A DNA stretch of 64,000 bases from Calothrix sp. PCC 7103 (GCF_000331305.1 NZ_KB217478.1:4478278-4542277); one strand, 5' to 3'; positions 36,678-45,219 are shown, counted from the stretch's first letter. Notes: a model not told the origin generated them from the sequence alone. Numbers and translations: made by a program.

Positions 36678-37814
36678 ATGACACAACAAATCCTTCTTTC
36701 CACCCCCCATATGAGTGAGCGCGAGCTTGAGTTTGTCAAGGAAGCGTTTGTAACGAACTGGATAGCACCCGTTGGTCCCCACGTAGATGCATTTGAAAAG
36801 GAATTTTGCCAACTAACAGGCGCCCACCACGCAGCAGCAGTTAGTTCGGGTACTGCTGCAATACATTTAGCATTGCGTTTACTCGGTGTTGAGACAGGAG
36901 ACGAAGTTTTTTGTTCTACTTTAACTTTTGCTGCTACAGCTAATCCTATTATTTATCAAGGTGCCAAACCTGTATTCATCGATAGTGATTATACATCGTG
37001 GAACATGAATCCCGATTTGTTGCGTGAAGCTTTGGCAGCACGCGCTCGTATCGGCAAATTACCTAAAGCAGTTATTTTAGTACATCTTTATGGACAAAGT
37101 GCTGATATTGAACCTATATTAGCAGCGTGCAATGAATATAATGTTCCGTTGATTGAAGATGCGGCAGAAGCATTAGGCGCCACTTATAAAAATCAAACCC
37201 CTGGTACATTTGGACATATTGGTATTTACTCGTTTAACGGAAATAAAATAATTACTACATCTGGCGGTGGAATGTTAGTTTCCGAAAACCCAGAGCTAGT
37301 AGCAAAAGCCAGATTTTTGGCGACACAGGCGCGTGACTCGGCGCCACATTATCAACATTCAGAAATAGGCTTTAATTATAGACTTAGTAATGTATTAGCA
37401 GGTATTGGGCGCGGTCAGTTACAAGTTTTATCAGAACGTGTAGCAGCACGGCGCCGTAATTTTGAGGTGTATCAGCAAGCGCTAGGTCATTTACCTGGCA
37501 TTGAATTTATGCCTGAAGCTGACTTTGGTACATGTACTCGTTGGTTAACTTGTTTAACTGTAGACCCACAAATATTTGGCGCTGATAGAGAACATATTCG
37601 CCTTCAACTTGCTACGAAACATATTGAAACTCGTCCTGTATGGAAACCGCTACACCTTCAACCTGTATTTGCCGAATACGAAAGTATAGGTGGCGCGGTA
37701 GCGGAAGATCTATTTGCGCGTGGGCTTTGTTTACCATCAGGTTCTAATTTGACGGATGAAGAGTTGGGACGAGTTATTGATGCATTTTTAGATGTTTATA
37801 AAAACCTACATTAA
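36678..37814 (+). CDS. DegT/DnrJ/EryC1/StrS-family sugar aminotransferase (PglE-like)
   Basis: The 378-residue PLP enzyme has the N-terminal motif LSTPHMSERELEFVKEAFVT seen in PglE-type enzymes, the PLP phosphate-binding SSGTAAIHLAL (about 55-65), the Asp in LIEDAAEALGA (about 156-166) and the Schiff-base Lys in YSFNGNKIITTSGGGML (about 180-196). It would transaminate the 4-keto group of the dehydratase product using glutamate. The late placement, next to the autokinase gene (5-bp gap), is common. Four GGCGCC sites fall in the gene. Confidence 0.92.
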   Translation: MTQQILLSTPHMSERELEFVKEAFVTNWIAPVGPHVDAFEKEFCQLTGAHHAAAVSSGTAAIHLALRLLGVETGDEVFCSTLTFAATANPIIYQGAKPVFIDSDYTSWNMNPDLLREALAARARIGKLPKAVILVHLYGQSADIEPILAACNEYNVPLIEDAAEALGATYKNQTPGTFGHIGIYSFNGNKIITTSGGGMLVSENPELVAKARFLATQARDSAPHYQHSEIGFNYRLSNVLAGIGRGQLQVLSERVAARRRNFEVYQQALGHLPGIEFMPEADFGTCTRWLTCLTVDPQIFGADREHIRLQLATKHIETRPVWKPLHLQPVFAEYESIGGAVAEDLFARGLCLPSGSNLTDEELGRVIDAFLDVYKNLH

Positions 37815-37819
37815 AAACT

Positions 37820-40030
37820 ATGGAAAATCAAGAAACTTCAAGTTTTGGGAAATATTGGCAAATTCTACAACGTCGTTGGGTACATGGTATCGGTGTATTT
37901 TTTCCAATATTTTTGCTTTCATTAGTAGCATCATCATTGAAAAAGGCTTCTTATCAAGCTGAAGGAAAGCTACAGTTTCAACGTACAAATACAATTTCCA
38001 CATTGACTGGTGTTGCTCCCGAAATTGGTAAATTAGAACCAGTTGTTCAAGATAATAAAACAAATCCACTTAATACCGAAGCAGAAGTTATACGCTCACA
38101 CCCTATCATTCAAAAGACAATTGAACGTCTGAATATTAAAGATGAAACAGGCGCCCTTTTAAAAACAAGCGATTTTATCAAAAAACTTACAATAAAAGAT
38201 GTGAAAGGTACTGACGTATTACAGGTTAACTATAACGATACAAATCCTGAAGTTGCTGCAAAAGCCGTTAATACTTTAATGGAGGCGTACCTAGAACATA
38301 ACGTTTCTTACCATCGTAGCGCAGTAACTGCCGCACGTAAGTTTTTAGAAAAACAAGTACCAAGTGCAGAATCTGTTGTTCGCAAAGCTGAAGCTGAACT
38401 ACGAGAGTTTAAAGAAAAGAATCAAATCGTTTCGCTACAAGAAGAAGCGAATAAAGCAGTACTAATGCTCAGTGACTTGCAAAAGCAAATTGGTGACATT
38501 AAAGCACAAATTGCTGATAGCAGTTCGCAAGCGCAAGCAATTCGCCAAAAACTTGGTATGACTTCTGAGCAAGCTGTGACTATGACATCGCTAAGTCAAT
38601 CTAGTGGGGTTCAAGAAGCTATTACTGAACTCCAGAAAATAGAACTACAACTCGTAGATAAACGCGAAGTTCTTTTAGATACACATCCAGAAATAATTAA
38701 GCTTAAAAGTAAAGCTAATTCGTTAAAAGGTATTTTGCAGAACCGAGTTGGCAATATTGCTACTGGACAACAAATTGCTAGCACTTCAAATTTACAGTTA
38801 GGTACACTTAAACAAGACCTTAGTCGCGAACTTGTACAATTAGAGTCACGGCGCCTAGGGTTAGCTAGTCAATTAGCGACACTCACAGGTTTAGAAACAA
38901 CATACCGACAACGCTTAAATAATTTACCCAAATTAGAGCAGATACAACGAGAATTAGAGCGTAAAGTTCAAGCTGCCCAATCAACCTATTCACTACTATT
39001 ACAAAGATTACAAGAAAGCCGCATCGCTGAAAATCAAAATTTGGGTAATGCTCAAATCATAAGTCAGGCGCCTACCCCCGATGAACCAATTTCTTCGCCA
39101 ACAGTAAGTTATTTAAGTGCAGGATTACTAGGCTTATTAGCATCGATTGCTACGATGTATCTATTAGAAAGCCGTGATAAGTACATTAAGAATATTGACG
39201 AAGCTAAGGAATTGATGGAATTAACGCTATTGGGTGTTATTCCTTCGTTCAGCAAGCCGAAATCATTCCTCCGTGCTAACAACAACGACGATATCGAAGG
39301 TTCCAGTCCCAAAATTGTTGTTCGCGATATTCCACGTTCACCATCGAGCGAAGCTTATAGAATGCTGCGCGCAAACTTGAAGTACATCAGTGCGGACAAA
39401 GAATTAAAGGTAATTGTTGTTACTAGCTCTGTAGCTAAAGAAGGTAAATCAACTGTTGCGGCTAACTTAGCAATGGCAATAGCTCAAATGGAACGACGAG
39501 TGTTACTAGTAGATGGTGACTTACATCGTCCTGTTCAACATAACATTTGGGACTTACCTAATAGCGAAGGTCTAAGTAACGTAATTGTTGGTCAGTCAGA
39601 CGCACGGACAGCAATTACACGAGTCATGGACAATTTATACGTTCTCCCCTCCGGACTTGTACCACCTAGCCCAGCATCATTACTTGACTCCAAGCGCATG
39701 GCAACTCTAATTGATTCATTTAGAAACAATTATGATTGCGTCATTATAGACACACCTTCTCTCAGTATCGGCGCCGATGCAGCAGCTCTAGGTCAAATGG
39801 CAGATGGTGTGTTATTCGTAGTTCGTCCAGGAGTTGTTGATGTTGTTAATGCCGCATTTGCTAAAGACTTGTTAGAAAAATCTGGACAGAATGTCTTGGG
39901 ACAAGTCGTTAATGGCGTTATTGCCAAGAATGAACCCTACAGTAATTACTACTTCAACAACGAAGATTATTACTCACAAGAAAGTATTGGTCGAGTTGTA
40001 AATGAAGATGGCATAGGAATAAGGGGGTAG
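37820..40030 (+). CDS. Polysaccharide co-polymerase with bacterial tyrosine autokinase (Wzc-type)
   Basis: The 736-residue inner-membrane protein has a Wzz domain near the N terminus (membrane helix at about 25-42) and a long coiled-coil periplasmic part (about 170-400: KAEAELREFKEKNQ and ELQKIELQLVDKREV). A second membrane helix lies at about 430-450, followed by a cytoplasmic BY-kinase domain. Walker A is in SSVAKEGKSTVAANLAMA (about 535-552), Walker A' in VLLVDGDLHRP (about 560-570) and Walker B in CVIIDTPSLSIGADA (about 640-654). The C-terminal tail is Tyr-rich (YSNYYFNNEDYY), as expected for autophosphorylation. It controls chain length and export. No outer-membrane export (Wza-like) gene is in the window. 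Confidence 0.93.
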   Translation: MENQETSSFGKYWQILQRRWVHGIGVFFPIFLLSLVASSLKKASYQAEGKLQFQRTNTISTLTGVAPEIGKLEPVVQDNKTNPLNTEAEVIRSHPIIQKTIERLNIKDETGALLKTSDFIKKLTIKDVKGTDVLQVNYNDTNPEVAAKAVNTLMEAYLEHNVSYHRSAVTAARKFLEKQVPSAESVVRKAEAELREFKEKNQIVSLQEEANKAVLMLSDLQKQIGDIKAQIADSSSQAQAIRQKLGMTSEQAVTMTSLSQSSGVQEAITELQKIELQLVDKREVLLDTHPEIIKLKSKANSLKGILQNRVGNIATGQQIASTSNLQLGTLKQDLSRELVQLESRRLGLASQLATLTGLETTYRQRLNNLPKLEQIQRELERKVQAAQSTYSLLLQRLQESRIAENQNLGNAQIISQAPTPDEPISSPTVSYLSAGLLGLLASIATMYLLESRDKYIKNIDEAKELMELTLLGVIPSFSKPKSFLRANNNDDIEGSSPKIVVRDIPRSPSSEAYRMLRANLKYISADKELKVIVVTSSVAKEGKSTVAANLAMAIAQMERRVLLVDGDLHRPVQHNIWDLPNSEGLSNVIVGQSDARTAITRVMDNLYVLPSGLVPPSPASLLDSKRMATLIDSFRNNYDCVIIDTPSLSIGADAAALGQMADGVLFVVRPGVVDVVNAAFAKDLLEKSGQNVLGQVVNGVIAKNEPYSNYYFNNEDYYSQESIGRVVNEDGIGIRG

Positions 40031-40061
40031 TGCTAAGTATAAAACTTGTACTTATGTAACA

Positions 40062-40142
40062 TCTTGTGGGGTGGGCATCCTTGCCCGCCCCAAACATAAA
40101 AGCCCCAAACATAAAACGGGCAGGGATGCCCGTTCCACAAGA
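40062..40142. repeat. 81-bp hairpin repeat with GGGCATCC arms
   Basis: TCTTGTGG...GGGCATCC.TGCCCG pairs with CGGGCA.GGATGCCC...CCACAAGA across a loop that holds two copies of a CCCCAAACATAAAA unit. The arms are 26 nt with four mismatches. It looks like a non-autonomous MITE-like element or a dispersed hairpin repeat. It lies 31 bp after the autokinase stop and may act as its terminator. The rest of 40143-40373 has a GGGGGGATT/AATCCCCC inverted pair and no gene. Confidence 0.7.
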
Positions 40143-40373
40143 TAAAAAATATTACATGAATGGAGTATAACCGATGCTGATTTTTCCTATCTTCAACCTA
40201 TTCATTAATTATTTTAAACGCAAGTCTAGCAAGACCCAAATGCGATAGTTTCTAATCCCCCTTAATAAGAGCGGTTGGGGGGATTCAATTATTTTTACTT
40301 AACTTTGGTGCCAACAGCAACACCATCAAACACAACCACACAGACAACTTGCCTACAAATATAACGAATAATT

Positions 40374-40403
40374 CATCCGTTACATCCGCTCTTATCCGTT
40401 GCC
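40374..40403. repeat. TAACGGATG repeat, minus-strand copy
   Basis: Read on the minus strand, three ACGGAT-type units are present (CATCCGTTA, then CATCCGCTC, then ATCCGTTGC on the + strand). The stop codon of the methyltransferase gene (40392-40394) lies inside the array, as at 16073-16100. Confidence 0.75.
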
Positions 40404-41351
40404 AGGAGCCTTACTTGCCACTATAGTACGATGACGTGGGTCACTTTCCACCGTCAACGGCGCCTCAAAACCAACTTCCTGCAATTCTTCTTCAATATTA
40501 AATGTATAATATTCATCACTCCAAGGTTCAGTGCTTTTCATAAGCGTGAATAAAACTGGTGGCAAATTTTGAATGACTTTAGATTTAGGATTATTATCTA
40601 CAATCGCAATGGCGCCACCAGGTCGAACCAATCTGAAAGCTTCTTTAAAAATTGCTCTAGATGCAACGCGAGGTAGTTCGTGAGTAACAAATTGTAATGT
40701 TACTAAGTCAAAAGAATTATCTGGTAATTTTGTATCTTCAGCTAATGCATGTAACCATTGTGATATTTCATTCTTTGTATCTAGTGTTTTAGCAACAGCA
40801 AGCATATAAGGTGATAAATCAAGACCAACCGTGCGAACTGGATGGTTTTGTTTTTTTTCGTAGTAACGATGTAGTGTCAAAGTTGAAATACCTACCGAAC
40901 AGCCAATATCTAAAATATCTTTAACTTGTTTTGGCCCATAAATTCCTAAAACATCGTGAAAGCTACCTCTCAGACGGTTGTGAGCAACTTCCCAAGTTAA
41001 CGGTTCATTTTTCCAAACGCGCAGTGCCATTGAGTAAGTCGCGCTTGGCGCCTCAAATGCTGCTTGCCAACATAAATTACCCTCACTATAAGCGTGAAAA
41101 GGTACCTGATAATATTTTGGGTAAGTAATTTGTGGGTTAGTTATTGCTGCTAAATTTTGTTTTATTCCTGATTTTTCGAGATGCTCGTAATTTTGGCGCC
41201 AGGGAACACCATTTTTTTCAGCAGTTTTGATAAGTACTCGCCGAGCCTGGTGTTTCATCACTTTGTAAATAGGCTCAGTTTGGATTAACAAATTAACAAA
41301 CTGGGATAGCAAATCTTCGCCAGCCCAGTCTGGCTTAAGCTTTTTATTCAT
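40392..41351 (-). CDS. Class I SAM-dependent methyltransferase
   Basis: The ATG at 41351 (MNKKLKPDWAGEDLLSQFV) is preferred over a TTG 9 codons earlier (41378). The 319-residue product has an N-terminal helical region and a Rossmann domain at about 140-265. Motif I is seen in DILDIGCSVGISTLTLHRYY (about 147-166), the acidic residue of motif II in VGLDLSPYMLAVAK (about 175-188), and FDLVTLQFVTHELP (about 213-226) and LVRPGGAIAIVDNNPKSK (about 239-256) follow. This is the Methyltransf_11/25 type common in cyanobacteria. The substrate is unknown. The gene ends inside a TAACGGATG array. It lies downstream of hcp, separated by a perfect palindrome. Confidence 0.88.
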   Translation of the reverse strand: MNKKLKPDWAGEDLLSQFVNLLIQTEPIYKVMKHQARRVLIKTAEKNGVPWRQNYEHLEKSGIKQNLAAITNPQITYPKYYQVPFHAYSEGNLCWQAAFEAPSATYSMALRVWKNEPLTWEVAHNRLRGSFHDVLGIYGPKQVKDILDIGCSVGISTLTLHRYYEKKQNHPVRTVGLDLSPYMLAVAKTLDTKNEISQWLHALAEDTKLPDNSFDLVTLQFVTHELPRVASRAIFKEAFRLVRPGGAIAIVDNNPKSKVIQNLPPVLFTLMKSTEPWSDEYYTFNIEEELQEVGFEAPLTVESDPRHRTIVASKAPGNG

Positions 41352-41431
41352 CAGTCTACATTTGAAGCGACGCTGCAATATTCATTGTAATGCATATAGC
41401 AGTCCTAAATCATTTGTGTAACCCGCACGTT

Positions 41432-41459
41432 GTAGAGACGCGATTAATCGCGTCTCTAC
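41432..41459. repeat. Perfect 28-bp palindrome of the GTAGAGACG family
   Basis: GTAGAGACGCGATT is followed directly by its exact complement, with no loop. It lies 44 bp after the hcp stop. Read from the minus strand it may work as the hcp terminator. A near-identical copy (43284-43310) lies upstream of hcp, so the gene is bracketed by the repeat. Confidence 0.85.
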
Positions 41460-41503
41460 GCGGATATAATTTTCACGACTCATATAGGATTGCTATAGCT
41501 TCA

Positions 41504-43162
41504 CTATGCGAGACAAGCCGCTAAGTCAGCATCTGGTTTGGTAATTGGTTGTAAATTATACTTCTGTGACAGCAGCTTGAATACGTTTGGTGAGATAAAT
41601 GCTGGTAAAGTTGGACCAAGGCGAATATCTTTAATTCCTAAGTAGAGCAAGGTGAGTAAAATAGCAATGGCTTTCTGCTCGTACCAAGATAAAATCATTG
41701 ATAGCGGTAACTCATTTACATCCACCTCAAAGGCATTTGCTAGCGCCAGTGCAATTTGAATTGCTGAGTAAGCATCGTTACATTGACCAACATCGAGTAA
41801 GCGCGGAATTCCACCAATATCACCCAAATCCTTGTCAAAGAAGCGGAATTTACCACAGGCAAGCGTTAAAATAATACAATCGTTGGGAACTTTTTCTACT
41901 AATTCGGTATAATAATTGCGGTCGGGTTTGGCGCCGTCGCAACCTCCAATCAAAAAGAAATGGCGAATTTGTCCTGCTTTTACGGCTGCTATTATTTGAT
42001 CTGCAACGCTCAAAATTGCATTTCGTGCAAAGCCTGTTGTTACTTGACGGGGTACATTTGTAACTTCATCTTCTCTAAATCCTGGCTGTTCTAGAGCTTT
42101 ACGAATTGCAGGATCAAAATCAATGCTACCATCAACCCCAGCATTCAAATAATTTAATCCTGGATAGCCAACTGGACCAATACTAAATAACTTATCTTCA
42201 TAGTTTGCATGGGGTGGCATCAAGCAATTGGTAGTAATAATAATCGCACCTGGGAATTTTGCAAATTCCTTGGTTTGGTTCTGCCAAGCTGTACCATAGT
42301 GCCCGTAAAGATGAGGATAGGTTTGTTTTAGACGAGGATAACCATGAGCGGGTAGCAATTCCCCATGAGTATAAACTGTAATACCAGTACCAACCGTTTG
42401 TGTCAAAATTGCTTCGAGTTGGGGTATATCGTGACCAGAAACGAGAATTGCTTTACCTGCTTTTGCCTCAAGGTCAACTAAAGTAGGGATGGGATGACCG
42501 TAAGTGTTAGTGTGTCCAGCGTCTAGAAGTTCCATTGTTCGCAGGTTTATTTCACCAACTTTCAACGCTAAGTTTACCCAATCATCTAAACTTAAGTCTT
42601 GATTATCGAGGTTTGCTAAAGCTTCATAACAGAATTTATAAACTCGTTCGTCCTCTTGTCCTAATTCTTGGGCATGGAATGCGTAAGAAGCTACCCCTTT
42701 GAGACCATACAGTACTGTTAGTTTAAGAGAGAAAATGTCAACATTTGTTCCCGATTGACTAATAAATTTAAGAGTAATGTCTTGACCTTGTTCTGCCAAG
42801 CTCTCATCAAAATTGGGTTCATAACAGGATATATCTAACCATGTTTGTGGTACACCTGCGGCTTGCTGTATTTGCAGTTTTAGCTGTTCGCGATAGTCTA
42901 TTGCACGCCGAACATAATCGTTAAGCCGTTTTTGGTCGAAGTTTACATTTGTCATTGTGGCAAACATTGCTTCGCAGGTAAACACATCTATGTTATGAGT
43001 CGAGATGCCTAACTTGTGGGCGCCTAATGCTACAGGTGCAAGACCTCGCAGGCAATAAATCAATAAATCGTGAACGCCATTAACCTCTGGGCTTTTACCA
43101 CATGCACCCCATTGGTGACATCCTTGTCCACTAGCGGTTTGTTCACATTGTTCGCAAAACAT
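41504..43162 (-). CDS. hcp: Hybrid cluster protein (hydroxylamine/NO reductase)
   Basis: The 552-residue Fe-S protein reduces hydroxylamine in vitro and is thought to be a nitric oxide reductase in vivo, protecting against nitrosative stress in low oxygen. The N-terminal cluster is bound by Cys 3, 6, 15 and 21 (MFCEQCEQTASGQGCHQWGAC), i.e. CX2CX8CX5C. This spacing is that of the Desulfovibrio class and not of E. coli Hcp. Hybrid-cluster ligand regions are visible in SGHDIPQLE (about 241), TNCLMPP (about 309), GGCDGAKPDRNYY (about 403), ACGKFRFFDKDL (about 430) and GQCNDAYSAIQ (about 456). An FNR-like palindrome lies upstream, and a CRP/FNR regulator is encoded divergently. Confidence 0.95.
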   Translation of the reverse strand: MFCEQCEQTASGQGCHQWGACGKSPEVNGVHDLLIYCLRGLAPVALGAHKLGISTHNIDVFTCEAMFATMTNVNFDQKRLNDYVRRAIDYREQLKLQIQQAAGVPQTWLDISCYEPNFDESLAEQGQDITLKFISQSGTNVDIFSLKLTVLYGLKGVASYAFHAQELGQEDERVYKFCYEALANLDNQDLSLDDWVNLALKVGEINLRTMELLDAGHTNTYGHPIPTLVDLEAKAGKAILVSGHDIPQLEAILTQTVGTGITVYTHGELLPAHGYPRLKQTYPHLYGHYGTAWQNQTKEFAKFPGAIIITTNCLMPPHANYEDKLFSIGPVGYPGLNYLNAGVDGSIDFDPAIRKALEQPGFREDEVTNVPRQVTTGFARNAILSVADQIIAAVKAGQIRHFFLIGGCDGAKPDRNYYTELVEKVPNDCIILTLACGKFRFFDKDLGDIGGIPRLLDVGQCNDAYSAIQIALALANAFEVDVNELPLSMILSWYEQKAIAILLTLLYLGIKDIRLGPTLPAFISPNVFKLLSQKYNLQPITKPDADLAACLA

Positions 43163-43194
43163 ATTGTTCTCTCCTCTTCCTTGTCTGCGCCTAT

Positions 43195-43236
43195 CCTATA
43201 AAATCTGGCTCGTAGCTTTCTTTGACTTAAGTCAAA
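43195..43236 (-). promoter_or_regulatory. hcp promoter with FNR/CRP-family operator
   Basis: TTTGACTTAAGTCAAA (43221-43236) is a perfect palindrome with TTGAC-N4-GTCAA half-sites of FNR type. A -10-like TATAGG (minus strand, 43195-43200) puts the likely start of transcription near 43188 and the palindrome centre at about -41, the class II activator position. Start and spacing are inferred. The CRP/FNR-family protein encoded at 43614-44312 is the natural candidate to bind it. Confidence 0.7.
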
Positions 43237-43283
43237 AATTGATAGGTAAATGTAATTCTTTATATTTTCTGTGTATTCCCGTT

Positions 43284-43310
43284 GTAGAGACGCAATTAAT
43301 CGCGTCTCTA
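43284..43310. repeat. GTAGAGACG palindrome, second copy
   Basis: GTAGAGACGCAATT pairs with AATCGCGTCTCTA around a small asymmetry; it differs from the 41432 copy by one base in the centre and one at the end. It lies 50 bp beyond the hcp operator. Confidence 0.8.
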
Positions 43311-43378
43311 TATGTATAATTTTTTACAATTACTATAATATGTGATAGGCGGCGCCCATTAGGAAACTAATGGTTTAT

Positions 43379-43530
43379 GTCATTAATTTTGAGAGGTAGA
43401 AATATTGGCAACGGATTATGAACGGATGTAACGGATGGTTGATTTTAAAAGACTAGATTTTGTTTGTAACCAATAAATCATCCGTTACATCCGTTGCATC
43501 CGTTGCGAGTAACTCCCCAAAATTAATGAC
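43379..43530. mobile_element. 152-bp MITE-like element with nested inverted repeats
   Basis: Outer 13-bp perfect inverted repeats GTCATTAATTTTG (43379-43391) and CAAAATTAATGAC (43518-43530) enclose inner inverted arrays of ACGGATG units (43408-43443 and 43472-43507). There is no coding sequence. The nested symmetry, size and terminal repeats suggest a non-autonomous element; alternatively it is one large stem-loop. A small hairpin CCATTAG-GAAA-CTAATGG (43356-43373) adjoins it. It separates the divergent hcp and CRP/FNR genes. Confidence 0.65.
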
Positions 43531-43613
43531 ACGGACTACTAGATAGAAATTCATGATTTCGGCTAAAGTAGTAAGAGTATGTTTTTATTGAAATATTTAC
43601 AAAATATTACGAT

Positions 43614-44312
43614 ATGAAAAGCTCTATTAACGAACCGTCAGAAATTGTAAATTTTCTAAGTCAAAGTCAGATGTTCCAAGGGTTATCAAAAGAAGAACTC
43701 GCTATTATAAACAAAATTGCAATCGAGCAATTTTATGGTAAAGGAGATATTATCTTTCACCAGGGAGATGAAGCAAGGGGGTTCTTTGTAATTAAGTCAG
43801 GTAGAGTAAAGGTTTTTAAGCAGTCTGCAGAGGGTAAAGAACAAATTCTGCACGTTTTTGGGTTGGGGGATCATTTTGCAGAAGTACCTGCTTTCGATGG
43901 TAAATGTTATCCCGCTTCATCTGCAACGATTGAGAAAGCGGAGTTGTTATTTTTTCCCCGTAATTCCTTCCTAGAATTGCTAGAACAGCAACCAACTTTG
44001 ACAATTAATATGCTCAAAAGCTTTACTCGTCATCTACGACGATTTTCTCATTTAGTTGATAATCTCTCCTTACGAGAAGTTCCAGCTCGACTAGCAACTT
44101 ATTTGTTAAGTTTAAGCGAACGAACAGGCAATGCTGAAACTGTAGAACTTGATTTAACCAAAGGACAATTAGCAGCAATGCTGGGCACCATTCCTGAAAC
44201 CTTATCGCGCGTATTTTACAAACTTAGTCGTGACGGTTTGATTGAAATAGATGGCTCTAAAATTAGCTTGCTCAACCGCGAGTGCTTGAATAAATTAGTT
44301 GATGGTATTTGA
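43614..44312 (+). CDS. CRP/FNR-family transcriptional regulator (HcpR/DNR-like)
   Basis: The 232-residue regulator has an N-terminal cyclic-nucleotide-binding-like beta-barrel (residues 15-130: KGDIIFHQGDEARGFFVIKSGRVKVF). The long dimerisation helix (about 132-155) and a winged-helix DNA-binding domain (about 160-228) follow. The recognition helix TIPETLSRVFYKLSRDGLIE (about 195-214) has the E-x-x-S-R pattern that in FNR reads TTGA half-sites. No N-terminal Cys cluster exists, so oxygen sensing by an FNR-type Fe-S cluster is excluded; a DNR/HcpR-like ligand (NO via heme) is plausible. It is encoded divergently from hcp, whose promoter has TTGAC-N4-GTCAA. Regulation of hcp is inferred. Confidence 0.9.
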   Translation: MKSSINEPSEIVNFLSQSQMFQGLSKEELAIINKIAIEQFYGKGDIIFHQGDEARGFFVIKSGRVKVFKQSAEGKEQILHVFGLGDHFAEVPAFDGKCYPASSATIEKAELLFFPRNSFLELLEQQPTLTINMLKSFTRHLRRFSHLVDNLSLREVPARLATYLLSLSERTGNAETVELDLTKGQLAAMLGTIPETLSRVFYKLSRDGLIEIDGSKISLLNRECLNKLVDGI

Positions 44313-44416
44313 TCTAACTCACCATCGCCATACGCCAAAAATTCGTAACGCTTTATTCCTTCGATTTCTCTACCAAATGAGCGGAATTAAAATTTTATGT
44401 TATGCGCGAAGCCATA

Positions 44417-44737
44417 TTATTCAAGATGTTGTAAAGTGTCGCGCACCTCGACTAGGTGATTATTAAATACCTCTAAAGCCGCATCTAGAATTTTAAAAAT
44501 AGCTGGGTCTCGTATAGAGTAATAAACGTAGTTGCCCTGCTTACGGCTCGTGACTAAATTACGGCTACGCAGTACTGACAATTGCTGAGACACAGAAGAT
44601 GCCTCCAATTCTAGCCATTCAGCAATATAATTGACACTTTGTTCTCCGGTTCGTAGTGTGTCTAGAATTTGAATTCGCACCGGGTTAGATAATACTTTAA
44701 AAAGATCCGCTTTAAAATAACTTGGCTTAAATACCAT
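44417..44737 (-). CDS. ArsR/SmtB-family transcriptional regulator
   Basis: The 106-residue winged-helix repressor contains KVLSNPVRIQILDTLRTGEQ (residues 14-33), the recognition region LELEASSVSQQLSVLRSRNLV (about 42-62) and the wing SRKQGNYVYYSIRDP (about 64-78). There are no Cys residues at the alpha-3 metal site (the classic ELCVCDL is absent), so it may sense something other than metals, such as redox or sulfide. A frameshifted relative of this gene lies at 45407-45603 on the other strand. The targets are unknown; the neighbours suggest the cyd/hcp stress group. Confidence 0.92.
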   Translation of the reverse strand: MVFKPSYFKADLFKVLSNPVRIQILDTLRTGEQSVNYIAEWLELEASSVSQQLSVLRSRNLVTSRKQGNYVYYSIRDPAIFKILDAALEVFNNHLVEVRDTLQHLE

Positions 44738-44823
44738 CTAATTGTTTTTGTAGCTTCAAACCTCTGTAGGTAGTTTAACATTTATCTTACCAAAGAGCAA
44801 AAGTTACAGGGAGAATTTTAAGT

Positions 44824-45219
44824 TTAATCTAAAAAACCGATGAGATTTTCAGAATCATCAATGGTATTTGCAGCGACTGGACGATTCCGCATAACGGATT
44901 GAGTTTCGGAAACTACCAAAGAACTAGAAGTGATTGGACGAATCCCACACTCGTTAATACTGCTAACAATATCTATTGTATGGGCGCCAATGGGACGGAT
45001 ACCCATAACATCGATTGTTCTCACGATTTTGAGGTTGCTTTTGCTAATGGGACGTATCCCTGCACGGGAAAATGTTTTAACAACTTGTGTGTCTTCGATA
45101 ATCGGACTAGCTTCATAAATGGCTGATATTTGAAGAACTTCCAGCTTGTTTGGCGATTTTTCCGAGATTGGCATGATACCGATATTTGAGCGTTCGCTCT
45201 TGTTATGTTGTACTTTCAC
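44824..45219 (-). CDS. Small protein built of 19-residue GIRPI repeats, function unknown
   Basis: The 131-residue product consists of about six tandem units, each with a Gly-Ile-x-Pro-Ile-like core. Prolines fall at residues 17, 39, 57, 76, 95 and 114, so the last four units keep an exact 19-residue period and the first two are longer (22 and 18). The typical unit is GIRPIxxxxLxIVxxIxxM, with alternating hydrophobic residues that suggest a short strand-turn-strand or solenoid. There is no signal peptide or membrane helix. It lies 86 bp upstream of and in line with the arsR gene, so it could be co-transcribed with it. I do not recognise a named family. Confidence 0.75.
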   Translation of the reverse strand: MKVQHNKSERSNIGIMPISEKSPNKLEVLQISAIYEASPIIEDTQVVKTFSRAGIRPISKSNLKIVRTIDVMGIRPIGAHTIDIVSSINECGIRPITSSSLVVSETQSVMRNRPVAANTIDDSENLIGFLD

